The position numbers and the translations under genes were made by a program. Under the pieces are notes generated by a model. It was not told where the DNA came from, ran no database searches, and was given only the letters and a program-made list of their open reading frames with translations. This document shows, in pieces, positions 41,475 through 50,408 of a stretch of 64,000 bases of DNA; the first letter of the stretch is position 1; every line of letters starts with the position of its first letter. The DNA is from an uncultured Clostridia bacterium (GTDB lineage Bacteria > Bacillota > Clostridia > UBA1381), in the NCBI GenBank assembly GCA_947631235.1, contig CANRKO010000007.1:46414-110413 (forward strand). The letters run 5' to 3'.

Positions 41475-43772
41475 TCACTCACTCAATTTATACAGCATAG
41501 CTACAGTTTCGGCGCGGGTCATATTACTTAGCGGCAAAATCGAGCCGTCCTCATAACCGTTCACAACGCCGAGCGTGTACAGTTTCTTTACTCCTTCCGC
41601 AGCCCAGTCGGGTATATCCGCGCTGTCGGTAAAGCTTACGTTATCGAGGTACGGCGTGTCGTCGGGCAGTACTCTGCCGAGAATTGTCATAGCCTCGGCG
41701 CGTATTATATTGTCATACGGCGCAAACTCCGTGCCGCCGTCGCCCGTTTTACCGAGGATATAGCCTTCGGCGTACGCGGCTTTTACGGCGCTTTGCGCCC
41801 AAAGCGGTATATCCGCGCTGTCCGTAAAGTCAAGGCTGTCGTCCGCGTAACTGTCAAGGTCGAGACCCATATACCGCACTATCATTGCCGCAAACTCTGT
41901 GCGCGTGATGTTGTTGTCGGGCTTAAATACCGTTACGCCGTCCTCTTCCATACCGTTTATAATTCCCGTTTCAGCCATTTCGTCTATAATCGCTCTCGCC
42001 CAGTGCGTTTCCGTGTCGGCAAACGCGCTCACGTTATCCGAAATATGCACGGGGATTTTCTTTTCCGTACCGCCGACGCTCACGATTATATTACCCTCCG
42101 CGTCGTTCGTGTCCGCGAGCGTGAATATTCCGTCGTCGGTTATCGTGCCTATATCGCCCTCGACCTCCCACGTGTAGAGGTTGTTGTTCGAGTGGAGTTC
42201 GATACCGTTCACGTATGACGCGGCAGACAACGCAAGCTGCATTTCGTCCGACGGCAAAGCGTTGATTTCATCTATTTCATGCCAGTCCGCCTCGTTGTAT
42301 ATCTTTATCTCCTCCGGCGTTTCGTAAGTGGTGTACACAACGCTCGCAACATCGCCGTCCTCGCCGCTCATCACAATATTGACAATGCCGCTGCCGCTAA
42401 AAATTATATAACCGTCGTCGTCAATATAGCTGCCGGTGTCGGTTTCGGCACGGAAATCTATATTGTACGGCTCGGACATCTTGTAATTGCCCGTGTCGTA
42501 CATACTCTCTATCTCAATCTTACTGCTCATGCCCGAAAGATAATTCGTATTTCCCGCGTCACGCAGGTTTACTATCCAGGGGATATTCGTGTTTTCACGG
42601 TTATCCTTTAAAAACAGGTAATTCGCGACGCTCCTGAGATAGCCGTCGGACGGTGAGTTTACGACCTTGCTCGCGTCCTCGCCGGGGAAAAGCGCCGATA
42701 TGACGGTCGAGCCGCCGCCGTCAAGATTTATCGCGTCAACGCAGCCGAGTTCTTTCATGCGTGCGGCGAGCGTTGTAAGCTGCGCACCGTAGCTGTGACC
42801 GGGCTGTCTGCCGTCGAGCGTGTAGAATATTATGTTGCCGTTTTCTTTTATTCCGACGGCTGTGCGCGGCGCGGCTCCCGCCTCAAATCCACTCTGCACC
42901 TCGCCGTCCTTGATAAGTCTGCCGCCGACCGAGCTTATGGCGTTCGCAGCCTCCTGCCACAGTCCGTTGTCGCCGAGCGACTCGTTCGATATTATAAGTT
43001 CCTCTCCGACATGGCAGCGGCTGAGGAAATCGTAACAATCCGCATCGCCGCTTGTGTCCATCACGAGCGCCATCTTACCGTCGGGAATTTCAATCGCGCC
43101 GTTATAGATAAAAACATCGTCAACCGTTACGACCATACTCTCGTCCACGCGCAACGCGCCCGACGTCGGCGTGCATATAACGAATATGCACTCGGACGAT
43201 GTTCTCGACGAGCCGCCGAATTTGTCCGTGAGCAGGTAAATCGGGTCAAAACCGGGCTGACACCACTTGTTTATATACTGTATCTCAACCTTTTCGCCGT
43301 CCATACGCGACACGGACGTAGCTATGTCGAGCCAGCCGATAAAGCCCGTGCCGTCGGCGCGGAAGCCGACCGCGTCCTGACCGCCCAGCTCCTTTGAAAC
43401 GATCTCGCCGTCTATTATCGTGTAGCCCATCGGTATGCCGGTTTTAAACGAAAAATAATCGCCGTTTATACCCGCGAGCGGACGCAGACCGTTATCCTCC
43501 ATGTACTGCTCCGCCTGCTTTATCGTGCGCGTTCCCCATATGGTGTAGCCGTTTACCACAACGGGTACGGCTTCACTGTTCGGCGTGTATTCAACGAAAT
43601 ATTCATTCTGCTCGCCGACACTGTCCGAATAAAATCGGGTATTGTAAAAATATGTATCGGCTCCCATGTACGTTGTCCAGCCGCCGCTTGGCGTACCGAG
43701 CACCTCCGCGCCCGCCGTAAGCTGAGCCGCGGCGGCAACAGCCGATATTATTGATATTGCAGTCTTTTTCAA
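41475..43772 (-). CDS. S-layer-anchored phosphodiester glycosidase-like protein
   Basis: 765 residues from a TTG at 43772 (AAGGAGG 7 nt upstream); a longer frame opens at 43793. Signal peptide (AISIISAVAAAAQLTAGAEV). Then a NAGPA/phosphodiester glycosidase domain (about 60-400) with GINGDYFSFKTG, RTAVGIKENG, YTLDGRQPGHSYGA and AINLDGGGSTV. A beta-rich linker follows. Three SLH repeats at the C-terminus (about 580-765: ADTETHWARAIIDEMAETGI, FTDSADIPLWAQSAVKAAYA, FTDSADIPDWAAEGVKKLY) bind pyruvylated wall polymer. Likely removes phospho-linked sugars from envelope or host glycans. Confidence 0.9.
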   Translation of the reverse strand: MKKTAISIISAVAAAAQLTAGAEVLGTPSGGWTTYMGADTYFYNTRFYSDSVGEQNEYFVEYTPNSEAVPVVVNGYTIWGTRTIKQAEQYMEDNGLRPLAGINGDYFSFKTGIPMGYTIIDGEIVSKELGGQDAVGFRADGTGFIGWLDIATSVSRMDGEKVEIQYINKWCQPGFDPIYLLTDKFGGSSRTSSECIFVICTPTSGALRVDESMVVTVDDVFIYNGAIEIPDGKMALVMDTSGDADCYDFLSRCHVGEELIISNESLGDNGLWQEAANAISSVGGRLIKDGEVQSGFEAGAAPRTAVGIKENGNIIFYTLDGRQPGHSYGAQLTTLAARMKELGCVDAINLDGGGSTVISALFPGEDASKVVNSPSDGYLRSVANYLFLKDNRENTNIPWIVNLRDAGNTNYLSGMSSKIEIESMYDTGNYKMSEPYNIDFRAETDTGSYIDDDGYIIFSGSGIVNIVMSGEDGDVASVVYTTYETPEEIKIYNEADWHEIDEINALPSDEMQLALSAASYVNGIELHSNNNLYTWEVEGDIGTITDDGIFTLADTNDAEGNIIVSVGGTEKKIPVHISDNVSAFADTETHWARAIIDEMAETGIINGMEEDGVTVFKPDNNITRTEFAAMIVRYMGLDLDSYADDSLDFTDSADIPLWAQSAVKAAYAEGYILGKTGDGGTEFAPYDNIIRAEAMTILGRVLPDDTPYLDNVSFTDSADIPDWAAEGVKKLYTLGVVNGYEDGSILPLSNMTRAETVAMLYKLSE

Positions 43773-43871
43773 TGTTTTCCCTCCTTGATACACAGCATTT
43801 ACAGTATAACATACTTTCCGCGTTATGTAAACTAAAATGTGCGGAAATTTTATGAAAATGTGATGCTATGT

Positions 43872-43985
43872 AAGGCTCCCCTAATAGGGGAGCTGTCGCC
43901 GAAGGCGACTGAGGGGTTTAATTGTGATAACAAAACCCTTCCGTCATTGCTGCGCAATGCCACCTCCCCTAGTAGGGGAGGCTCA
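43872..43985. repeat. MITE-like palindromic element, about 115 bp
   Basis: GGCTCCCCTAATAGGGGAGC at the left, CTCCCCTAGTAGGGGAGGC at the right, with GTCGCCGAAGGCGAC and a GCAATG/GCTGCGC hairpin inside. Same layout as 38911-39030. Confidence 0.78.
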
Positions 43986-43987
43986 CG

Positions 43988-44100
43988 GGCGGCTAATAGC
44001 CGCCCCTACACCCGTAATTTTGAAATTGTCGTAGGGGCGGTCATCGGCCGCCCGTTTCCTAATTGTGTTCATGGCGGGCGACCGCAAGGGTCGCCCCTAC
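43988..44100. repeat. Three GTAGGGGCG-type palindromes in series
   Basis: GGGCGGCTAATAGCCGCCCC-TAC, GTAGGGGCGGTCATCGGCCG and GGGCGACCGCAAGGGTCGCC-CCTAC. The last one supplies the TAG stop of the neighbouring gene (44097-44099). Together with 43872-43985 this fills the gene-free gap 43773-44096. Confidence 0.82.
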
Positions 44101-44858
44101 CTTCTCATCATAGCCGCGACGCACAAAATAAACCCTACTGTGCCGATGCCGCACGCGAGCAGCAAAAGCGGTAGCAGCACGCCCTCGGGCTTATCGGGCG
44201 ATGCGTCCTGCACTGCGTCTCCCGTGTCGGGCGACGGCACGTATGACATAAGCGTTTCCCTGTCGGGCGGGTCTTGTCCCATACCGAGACGCAGCAGCGT
44301 ATACGTATTATCCTCGCGTTCGAGCAGCACAGCGTAGCTTTTTTCGGCTGTGTGCGTATTGCCCTCGGTGTAAACGTCGCTGAAATTTACCAAAAAAACA
44401 CCGCCGCCGAGATGCTCCGTGCCGTCTATGCCGGTTATCTCGGTCGCAAAATACGTGCTGTAGCCGCCGGTGTAAAGGTAATATCCGTTGTTAAAGCAGA
44501 ACCCGCGCTCCGTGAGGTCGCCTATCGGCGGCTTTTCGGGCGTTATGCCGAGTACGTTCTCCATCAAAAAATCCATATACTCGCCGCTTACGAGCGAAAT
44601 TTTGTTGTAGCCGAGCGTACTGCTCTCGCCCTCCTTCGGGTCAATATCGGTAAGCACGCGGAAATTTTCGTGCGTGTACAGCGCGCAGCGAAAAATTTTA
44701 TCGTAATCGTAATTCTTTATGTCAAACTCCGCAATGTCGGCGCATGACGCGACGGTCGCTCTAACGGCTGTCATGTCACGCGGCTCGGCGTTATCCGCGT
44801 ACACCGCAGGTGCGGCAAGCGCGAGGTAAAGCGCGGCGATAATTATTTTTTTCATCAC
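44097..44858 (-). CDS. Exported single-span membrane protein, unknown
   Basis: 253 residues. Signal peptide (IIIAALYLALAAPAVYA), an extracellular domain of about 190 residues (NYDYDKIFRCALYTHENFRV, NNGYYLYTGGYSTYFATEI, YAVLLEREDNTYTLLRLGMGQ), a Pro/Asp linker and a C-terminal span (LLPLLLLACGIGTVGFILCVAAMM) with MRR after it. Not a family I recognise. The stop TAG comes from the end of a palindromic repeat, so the original C-terminus may have been different. Confidence 0.7.
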   Translation of the reverse strand: MMKKIIIAALYLALAAPAVYADNAEPRDMTAVRATVASCADIAEFDIKNYDYDKIFRCALYTHENFRVLTDIDPKEGESSTLGYNKISLVSGEYMDFLMENVLGITPEKPPIGDLTERGFCFNNGYYLYTGGYSTYFATEITGIDGTEHLGGGVFLVNFSDVYTEGNTHTAEKSYAVLLEREDNTYTLLRLGMGQDPPDRETLMSYVPSPDTGDAVQDASPDKPEGVLLPLLLLACGIGTVGFILCVAAMMRR

Positions 44859-45023
44859 ATTTCCTCCGTCGGTTTTATATTATATATTTCCCGAAAAACA
44901 CAAAGGATTGTCTGTAAAATAATCGCTTATGAAACTATTTTTACAATAAGATAAAATTTTTGTAAAAATTATTAACGTTTGCCGGAAAGTGTGATAGAAT
45001 ATAACGCGAATTTAAGGAGATGA

Positions 45024-45563
45024 ATGACAATGAATAAGGATTTACGGGAAATACTCATAACCGAGGATAAAATCCGCGAGACCGTCGGCGCGCTCGCGAA
45101 ACGCATAAACGCCGATTACGCGGGCAAGCAGCTCATACTTATGATTATTTTGAAGGGCAGCGCGGTGTTTTCGACCGACCTTATGCGTATGCTCGACATG
45201 GATATTATGATTGATTTTATGCAGGTGTCAAGCTACGGCGCGGGGTCGGTGTCGGGCGAGCTTGTCATAAAAAAGGACTGCGAAAACGACGTAAACGGCA
45301 AGAATGTGCTGATTGTCGAGGACATAATCGACAGCGGCAACACGCTTGCCTCGCTGCGCTCGCTTTTGGAGGAAAGAGGCGCGAACGTTGAAATCTGCGC
45401 GTTTTTGTCAAAGCCCGACAGGCGCGAAACGGAGGTAAGCGCGAAGTACATAGGTATGGAAATACCCGACGAGTTCGTCGTCGGCTACGGTCTCGACTAC
45501 GCCGAGATGTACCGGAACCTCCCGTATGTGGGAATTTTAAAGAGGGAGGTTTATGAAAAGTAA
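45024..45563 (+). CDS. hpt: Hypoxanthine phosphoribosyltransferase
   Basis: 179 residues. PRPP-binding motif VLIVEDIIDSGNTLASL with the catalytic Asp pair; GSAVFSTDLMRML and MQVSSYGAG are the other HPRT loops. It makes IMP (and GMP) from hypoxanthine (guanine) and PRPP in purine salvage. AAGGAG precedes ATG 45024 by 4-5 nt and ATG 45030 by about 10, so either start is possible. A weak promoter (TTTGCC-N16-TATAAC) lies about 40 bp upstream. The AEC gene follows after 3 bp. Confidence 0.93.
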   Translation: MTMNKDLREILITEDKIRETVGALAKRINADYAGKQLILMIILKGSAVFSTDLMRMLDMDIMIDFMQVSSYGAGSVSGELVIKKDCENDVNGKNVLIVEDIIDSGNTLASLRSLLEERGANVEICAFLSKPDRRETEVSAKYIGMEIPDEFVVGYGLDYAEMYRNLPYVGILKREVYEK

Positions 45564-45566
45564 GTC

Positions 45567-46520
45567 ATGGCAGGATTTGAAACTATACTTTTAAGCATCG
45601 CAAAGCTTGCAGTCGCGATGCTTATCGGTTTTATATGCGTTTAAACAAAATACATAACGAAGGAGCAGAACGACGGCATGTCGCGGATAGTCGTGCGCGT
45701 GACGCTGCCGCTGCTCATAATATCGTCGCTCACGAGCATGGACTTCGACTACAAAACGCTCATAACGTCGGCGAAGGTACTCATTGCCGCGCTTTGTACC
45801 GAAACGCTTTTGTACGCGGTCGGCACGGGCATGATGAAGGCGAGCCGTCTCGAAAAGCCGAAGGCGGTAATGCTGCGCTGCATGATGTGTTTCGGAAACG
45901 TCGTGTTTATGGCGTTCCCGCTGATACAGGCTCTCTACGGCACAGAAGGGCTTTTGTACGCCGCTGTGTACGAGATTGCGAACGACGGTTTTTTGTGGAC
46001 GCTCGGCGTGTACGGCATACGCTCCGCCGACGCGGACGGCAAACAGAAAATAAGCGCGAACCTCAAACGTCTCGCAAACCCCGGTACAATCGCGTTTGTG
46101 ATTGCGTTTATAATGATGGCGTTCCGGATAAAAATCCCCGGCATCGTCGGCGAGGTCGTAAGCGGCATAGGCTCAACGACGACGTACCTCTCGATGTTCT
46201 TTATCGGCGGCACGCTCGCGATGGTGGATTTCCGCCGCATATACAGGCGCGTGTGGCTATACGTGCTTGTCGCGGTAAAGATGATACTGATACCGATAGG
46301 ACTTATATTCATATTAAAACAGCTGCGCTTTGACGACATACCCGCCGCCGTTGTGGCGCTGCAGGCGGCGATGCCCACCTCGACGGTACTCGCCGTACTC
46401 GCGAATGAAAATAAGGGCGACGTGATATACTGCGCCGAGGGAGTGTTTGTAAGCCACCTTTTGGGGCTTTTGACGCTGCCGCTCGTGTACCGCCTTATAG
46501 CCTTGATTCAGGGAATGTAA
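45567..46520 (+). pseudogene. AEC-family transporter interrupted by an in-frame stop
   Basis: The frame from ATG 45567 reads a normal first AEC span (ETILLSIAKLAVAMLIGFICV), then TAA at 45642-45644, then continues in the same frame TKYITKEQNDGMSRIVVRV through the rest of the transporter to 46520. Reading through would give about 317 residues with ten spans, the normal AEC size (carboxylate or auxin-like efflux). Only a single sense codon is lost, so the mutation is recent, or a sequencing/assembly error. AAGGAG at 45659 could restart translation at ATG 45678, giving a 280-residue protein lacking the first span. Confidence 0.75.
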
Positions 46521-46537
46521 TTATATCAAAAAAATTG

Positions 46538-46566
46538 TTGACGTCACATTAAAAGTAGTATATAAT
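46538..46566 (+). promoter_or_regulatory. Sigma-A promoter of the transglutaminase gene
   Basis: TTGACG (46538-46543), 17-nt spacer, TATAAT (46561-46566), 70 bp before the ATG. Confidence 0.88.
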
Positions 46567-46635
46567 AGTTAGCGTGTATGCCATGCGGTCATATGCGAAT
46601 TCAATCGGCATTACATGGAAACAGGAGGAATTTAT

Positions 46636-48723
46636 ATGAAAAAATTTTTATGCGCGCTTATTGCGACCTCAATGCTTGTGGCACAATGCGCGGCATACGC
46701 CGAAACGGACACGGCAGTAAATGACATTTCGGCGGATAATGATATAGAACTTACATCCACCCCCGTGGATGAATTTACGGGACTTACGAAAGAGCAAATA
46801 TCGGCTGTCGAGAACGTTGTTATTTCCGCCGTTGAAGAAAGAAAGACTGATTTGGATTTGGCAGAACTGGAAATATCCATCACTGCCGAAAATTCCACCA
46901 CTATGGTGCAGAATGTCATAAATATATGCAAAAATCTGCTTGCCGATACACCGGAATATTTCTATGTCACCGGAGCGAATGAAGATATAGGGTATACCTT
47001 CACGCATAGTGATGAAAAGAGTATTTTGACGGGTATTCAAAATATATTGGTCTACGAGGATAATATAGAGGAACGCGCGTGGCTGATCGACAACGAAGTA
47101 GAAAGAATAAAGAAGCTGATGGCGGCGGACGGGATCGCGTCGGAAGGTGAAGGCGAACAGCATGAATTTGACGTTGCGCTCTGGCTGCACGATTATCTTG
47201 TAAATTCAATCAAATACGATGAACGCACATATTCCGATGACGCAAACGAGAGAAACAAAGTAAAGCGCACGATTGATGCGGCGCTTATAGACCGTTTGAC
47301 CGTCTGCGAGGGTTACGCCAAAGCATACAAGTATCTTTTGGAGTCCTTTGGTATGGAGTGTGTAAACGTATATGATAACTCCGAGGAGCATGAATGGTCG
47401 GCTGTTAAAATAGGAGATAAGTGGTATTATGTTGACGTTACACAGGACGACGTTGATGAAAACCGTAATCTCGGCTACGTTTCACACGAATTTTTCCTTG
47501 TAAACAAAGCTGAAATTTTAGCGGGAGGAACTCATTCCGAAAATGCGTTCATAACCGAAAGAGACGACGTTGTAATCGGAGACGAATTCGCGGGTAAGGA
47601 ATGGCATGACATAAAGACGGCGGTTGCGTTTAACGGGGATAACAGATACTACGGCGGCTGGGGAAATCAAACGAGCGTTATTTTCAAATGCGGCGCAAAT
47701 CTTGAGGACGCGGAAGTGTTCAAAGAGATAGAGGACGGAAAATGGTACGTGGATAAAGACAAAATCTTTTATGCCAACGCTTACTACGGCGGCATAGGCA
47801 TATTTAACAACGAGCTTTACTTCAACACGCCCGACAGCATCAACAAAATCTCGTTAAACTCCGAAAACGAAACGTACGAGACAGAAACCGTGTACACGTA
47901 TACGCCCGAGGAAAACGAAAACGTAAATTGTCTGTTCGGCATATTTACGGACGGGTCGGTTCTGAGGTTTGAGTCGGCGGATTTTGTTCTCCACACAGAT
48001 CCCGAAACCGGTACGCCGTCGTACGTGTCGTTTGAAAATTTTAAGGATGGTTTTACTTCACTGGCAAAGCATACCGTTACTTTCGTCGATCCCGACCTTC
48101 CCGACGGCGCGAATGTTGTTGCGACGGCGCAGGCTGACAGCGGATTTGGCGTGAATATACCCGAATACAACAAGTACGGATATGTTGTGACCGGTTGGAA
48201 CAGAGACGCGAAATCAGCCTTGAAATGGGATTTTGAGAATGACGTTGTAACGGATGATATAACTCTTTACGCCGAAACGAAAAAGACGAACTGGCAAATG
48301 CAGCCGATGCTCAGAGCGTCCGAAGATTGTCTTATAGGAACGCTTAAAACGTCTTTATCCGACTTTGACGATACATACCGCGATGCACCCGCGTATATGC
48401 TGGCGGTGTATGACAATAATGTGCTTGTCGCGCTGAGAAAGAGCGATAGCGGCGAGTTTACACTTACGGCTGATGATAACATTCCTTATACGGAAACAAC
48501 AGCGGTTCAGGTGTACGCATGGAGCAGCGAGTACGAGCCGTATCTGGACAGCGCAGCGGTAACAGTGCAAAAACGTCCGTCCGGCGAAGGTGAAGAAACC
48601 GAAGGCGACGGCGAGGAAACCGGTGACGGCAATGAAGGCGAAGGCGATACCGGAAACGAAGGCGGCACAGGCGGCAGCGAGACCGGCGGTGAAAACACCG
48701 ACTCAGGTGAAACAAACGAATAA
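46636..48723 (+). CDS. Secreted transglutaminase-like protein
   Basis: 695 residues from ATG 46636 (SD GGAGGA); the frame opens at 46615. Signal peptide (FLCALIATSMLVAQCAAYA). Transglutaminase/protease core about 180-300 with the triad Cys224 (TVCEGYAKAYKYL), His252 (EEHEWSAV) and Asp267 (YYVDVTQDD). An InlB/Listeria-Bacteroides repeat (HTVTFVDPDLPDG...GYVVTGWNRD) near 480-550, then a module shared with other exported proteins (about 586-642: AYMLAVYDNNVLVALRKSD...VQVYAWSSE) and an acidic Gly/Glu/Thr tail of about 45 residues. Likely crosslinks or cleaves surface proteins. Tail anchoring not evident. Confidence 0.85.
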   Translation: MKKFLCALIATSMLVAQCAAYAETDTAVNDISADNDIELTSTPVDEFTGLTKEQISAVENVVISAVEERKTDLDLAELEISITAENSTTMVQNVINICKNLLADTPEYFYVTGANEDIGYTFTHSDEKSILTGIQNILVYEDNIEERAWLIDNEVERIKKLMAADGIASEGEGEQHEFDVALWLHDYLVNSIKYDERTYSDDANERNKVKRTIDAALIDRLTVCEGYAKAYKYLLESFGMECVNVYDNSEEHEWSAVKIGDKWYYVDVTQDDVDENRNLGYVSHEFFLVNKAEILAGGTHSENAFITERDDVVIGDEFAGKEWHDIKTAVAFNGDNRYYGGWGNQTSVIFKCGANLEDAEVFKEIEDGKWYVDKDKIFYANAYYGGIGIFNNELYFNTPDSINKISLNSENETYETETVYTYTPEENENVNCLFGIFTDGSVLRFESADFVLHTDPETGTPSYVSFENFKDGFTSLAKHTVTFVDPDLPDGANVVATAQADSGFGVNIPEYNKYGYVVTGWNRDAKSALKWDFENDVVTDDITLYAETKKTNWQMQPMLRASEDCLIGTLKTSLSDFDDTYRDAPAYMLAVYDNNVLVALRKSDSGEFTLTADDNIPYTETTAVQVYAWSSEYEPYLDSAAVTVQKRPSGEGEETEGDGEETGDGNEGEGDTGNEGGTGGSETGGENTDSGETNE

Positions 48724-48787
48724 TCAAAAACAAAAAAACAGGCGTTTTACGGTGGCGTGAGATAAAACAGTAATTTTATTGTCATAA

Positions 48788-48812
48788 ACGGAGCAGTTTC
48801 TGCTCCGTTTTA
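48788..48812. terminator. Terminator between transglutaminase and barstar genes
   Basis: ACGGAGCAG-ttt-CTGCTCCGT followed by TTTAT; AT-rich on both sides, so probably used from both strands. Confidence 0.85.
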
Positions 48813-48816
48813 TACT

Positions 48817-49104
48817 TTAATCATCATAAATGACATTTAACTCCATGCCTATTTTCTTGTACCATTCAACCGCATCGGTCAGCAATTCTATCAATATATC
48901 TTTTTGTTTTTTTAAATCTTTGGGCAGGCAATTTATGCCTTCAATATAAATAGTCGCGGGAATTTCAATATCCCATGTAATACAATCCCAAATAGCGTCC
49001 ATATTCCTTCCGCAATATTCAGGAAAACGAAGACCGTCTTTTAATTCTTGATATAATGAATACAAGGTTTTTACATTTCTTAAATTTACCGTATAATTCG
49101 TCAT
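48817..49104 (-). CDS. Barstar-like ribonuclease inhibitor (immunity)
   Basis: 95 residues. LYSLYQELKDGLRFPEYCGRNMDAIWDCITW matches the barstar helices that plug the barnase active site (the conserved Asp/Trp/Asp and Tyr-x-Gly-x-N-x-DA motif). It lies 9 bp after the barnase-like gene, same strand, so is its cognate immunity protein by position. AT-rich codon use unlike the core genes. Confidence 0.92.
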   Translation of the reverse strand: MTNYTVNLRNVKTLYSLYQELKDGLRFPEYCGRNMDAIWDCITWDIEIPATIYIEGINCLPKDLKKQKDILIELLTDAVEWYKKIGMELNVIYDD

Positions 49105-49113
49105 AGTTCCCTC

Positions 49114-49701
49114 CTATTTTATTTCGTAAAATGTTTCATAGTGATCGTAAGTCACAAACAATAATCCATCGTTTGAATACAGTATTCTGTGAGTATTCCT
49201 ATAGCCGCCCGTATAGTTTATATCAGCTTCATACCACACTCGCCCCGCAGCTTCCGGCAGATTTTTATTTCTGTTCTTATAAATATCACCTCCGATAGTG
49301 ACGTTTAAAATTACATCTCTTAAATTCCCCTTATATCGTTTCCATCCTTTCAGTCTGGCTTCCGATTTTGTTATGTAATTTTCAGGCAAGCTGCTATATT
49401 GGGCAAGATAATAATCCGCACCGTTTAAACCGTCTATTGTGGCGGTACCCGCCTTTATACATAATAACACAATCAGTGTACAATTGCAATTGGGATGTAC
49501 TTCTCCCGGCATAGGATACGGCGGATTATTTTTGTGGAATATTCGTCCGCTCATTTCGGCGCAATACGCACATGTGAACGGTCCGAAATTAGTCTGCCAT
49601 CTCGTCCATTGATAGCTTTCCGACACAACAGGTGAAAACCCGTCTATACCCAACATTTTTAAGGTTATAATTGTCATTTTAAGCGTTGAGTCTAATTCCA
49701 T
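49114..49701 (-). CDS. Barnase-like RNase toxin with MuF-like zinc-binding N-terminus
   Basis: 195 residues. C-terminal 95 residues align with barnase (LPENYITKSEARLKGW, GNLRDV, IGGDIYKNRNKNLPEAAGR, YEADINYTGGYRNTHRILYS, DHYETF). All catalytic residues are present: Glu158, Arg168, Arg172 and His187 (barnase E73, R83, R87, H102). N-terminal part has CAYC...HPNCNC (Cys44, Cys47, His69, Cys72, Cys74), like the MuF/SPP1 gp7 phage-head zinc motif. No signal peptide. Known: MuF-type domains carry polymorphic toxins. The toxin-immunity order (toxin first) suits regulation by the pair. Confidence 0.88.
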   Translation of the reverse strand: MELDSTLKMTIITLKMLGIDGFSPVVSESYQWTRWQTNFGPFTCAYCAEMSGRIFHKNNPPYPMPGEVHPNCNCTLIVLLCIKAGTATIDGLNGADYYLAQYSSLPENYITKSEARLKGWKRYKGNLRDVILNVTIGGDIYKNRNKNLPEAAGRVWYEADINYTGGYRNTHRILYSNDGLLFVTYDHYETFYEIK

Positions 49702-50030
49702 ATCAAATTCCTTTCTTTAGTAATATTACAAACAACTATCTTTTTTAGATATTATGCCATAAAATCAATGATCTGTCAAGAATAAAATATCTTATAAGGA
49801 CACACAATATTTTTTGCAATCTTTTAGCTTTTAGCAAGCATAACACAGTGGTACACGTTATACTGTAAAGGGTGAATGAAATAAATCAACCACATTTACC
49901 TAATACAGTATATGGCTGCGGCTCATTTGCGGTAATTTGAACGGTAGTTATATACAACGAAAGGTGGTGCGAATTAAAAGTTCATAAATATCCATATATA
50001 TGACTACAAATTACCACAAAGAGAGGAGAA
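49702..50030. other. AT-rich non-coding gap at the left of the mobile element
   Basis: No gene, no clear terminator. A CTAATACAGTATATGG stretch with weak symmetry and the AAAGGTGGTG sequence at 49962 can be seen. The left end of the serine-recombinase element is probably here. Confidence 0.4.
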
Positions 50031-50036
50031 ATGCAA

Positions 50037-50408
50037 ATGAAAATTGAGTATTTAAGAAGCGGTGATTACTATATCCCCGCGCTGACCGTACCCGACGAGC
50101 ATTACAGTATCGGCAAATACGGTATGCTTCGCCGAGAATATCTGCGGAAACATCATCAAGGACTATACACCGTTATGCTGCTGAACGGCACGTTGTTAAA
50201 GCATCTCGCTGAAATTGATAAAACCTGTCACGAGATGTTGGACAGGCTTATCCCTCAAATGGCGGAGCGTGAGGGTGTGACCGAAGCATTAAAAGCTGCC
50301 GACCAAATTGAATGGGTACGGCGAATGAACTCAATAAAATCAAGAGTTGAGGAAATTTTATACCACGATTATGTTTACGGGGAGGAATACGAAAATGAAG
50401 AAATTTAG
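50037..50408 (+). CDS. tnpV: TnpV transposon-encoded protein
   Basis: 123 residues from ATG 50037 (GAGGAG 8 nt upstream; the ATG at 50031 is too close). IPALTVPDEHYSIGKYGMLRREYLRKHHQGLY and EREGVTEALKAADQIEWVRRMNSI are the TnpV signatures. Small accessory protein of Tn4451/Tn4453; role unknown. Its last 14 bp overlap the next gene. Confidence 0.92.
   Translation: MKIEYLRSGDYYIPALTVPDEHYSIGKYGMLRREYLRKHHQGLYTVMLLNGTLLKHLAEIDKTCHEMLDRLIPQMAEREGVTEALKAADQIEWVRRMNSIKSRVEEILYHDYVYGEEYENEEI

Noticed and set aside
45642..45644. Selenocysteine or programmed recoding of the stop in the AEC gene
   Set aside because: The codon is TAA, not TGA, and no SECIS-like hairpin follows it; mutation or assembly error is simpler.
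49702..50030. Origin of replication or further small gene left of tnpV
   Set aside because: No DnaA boxes, iterons or coding frame could be recognised in this AT-rich gap.
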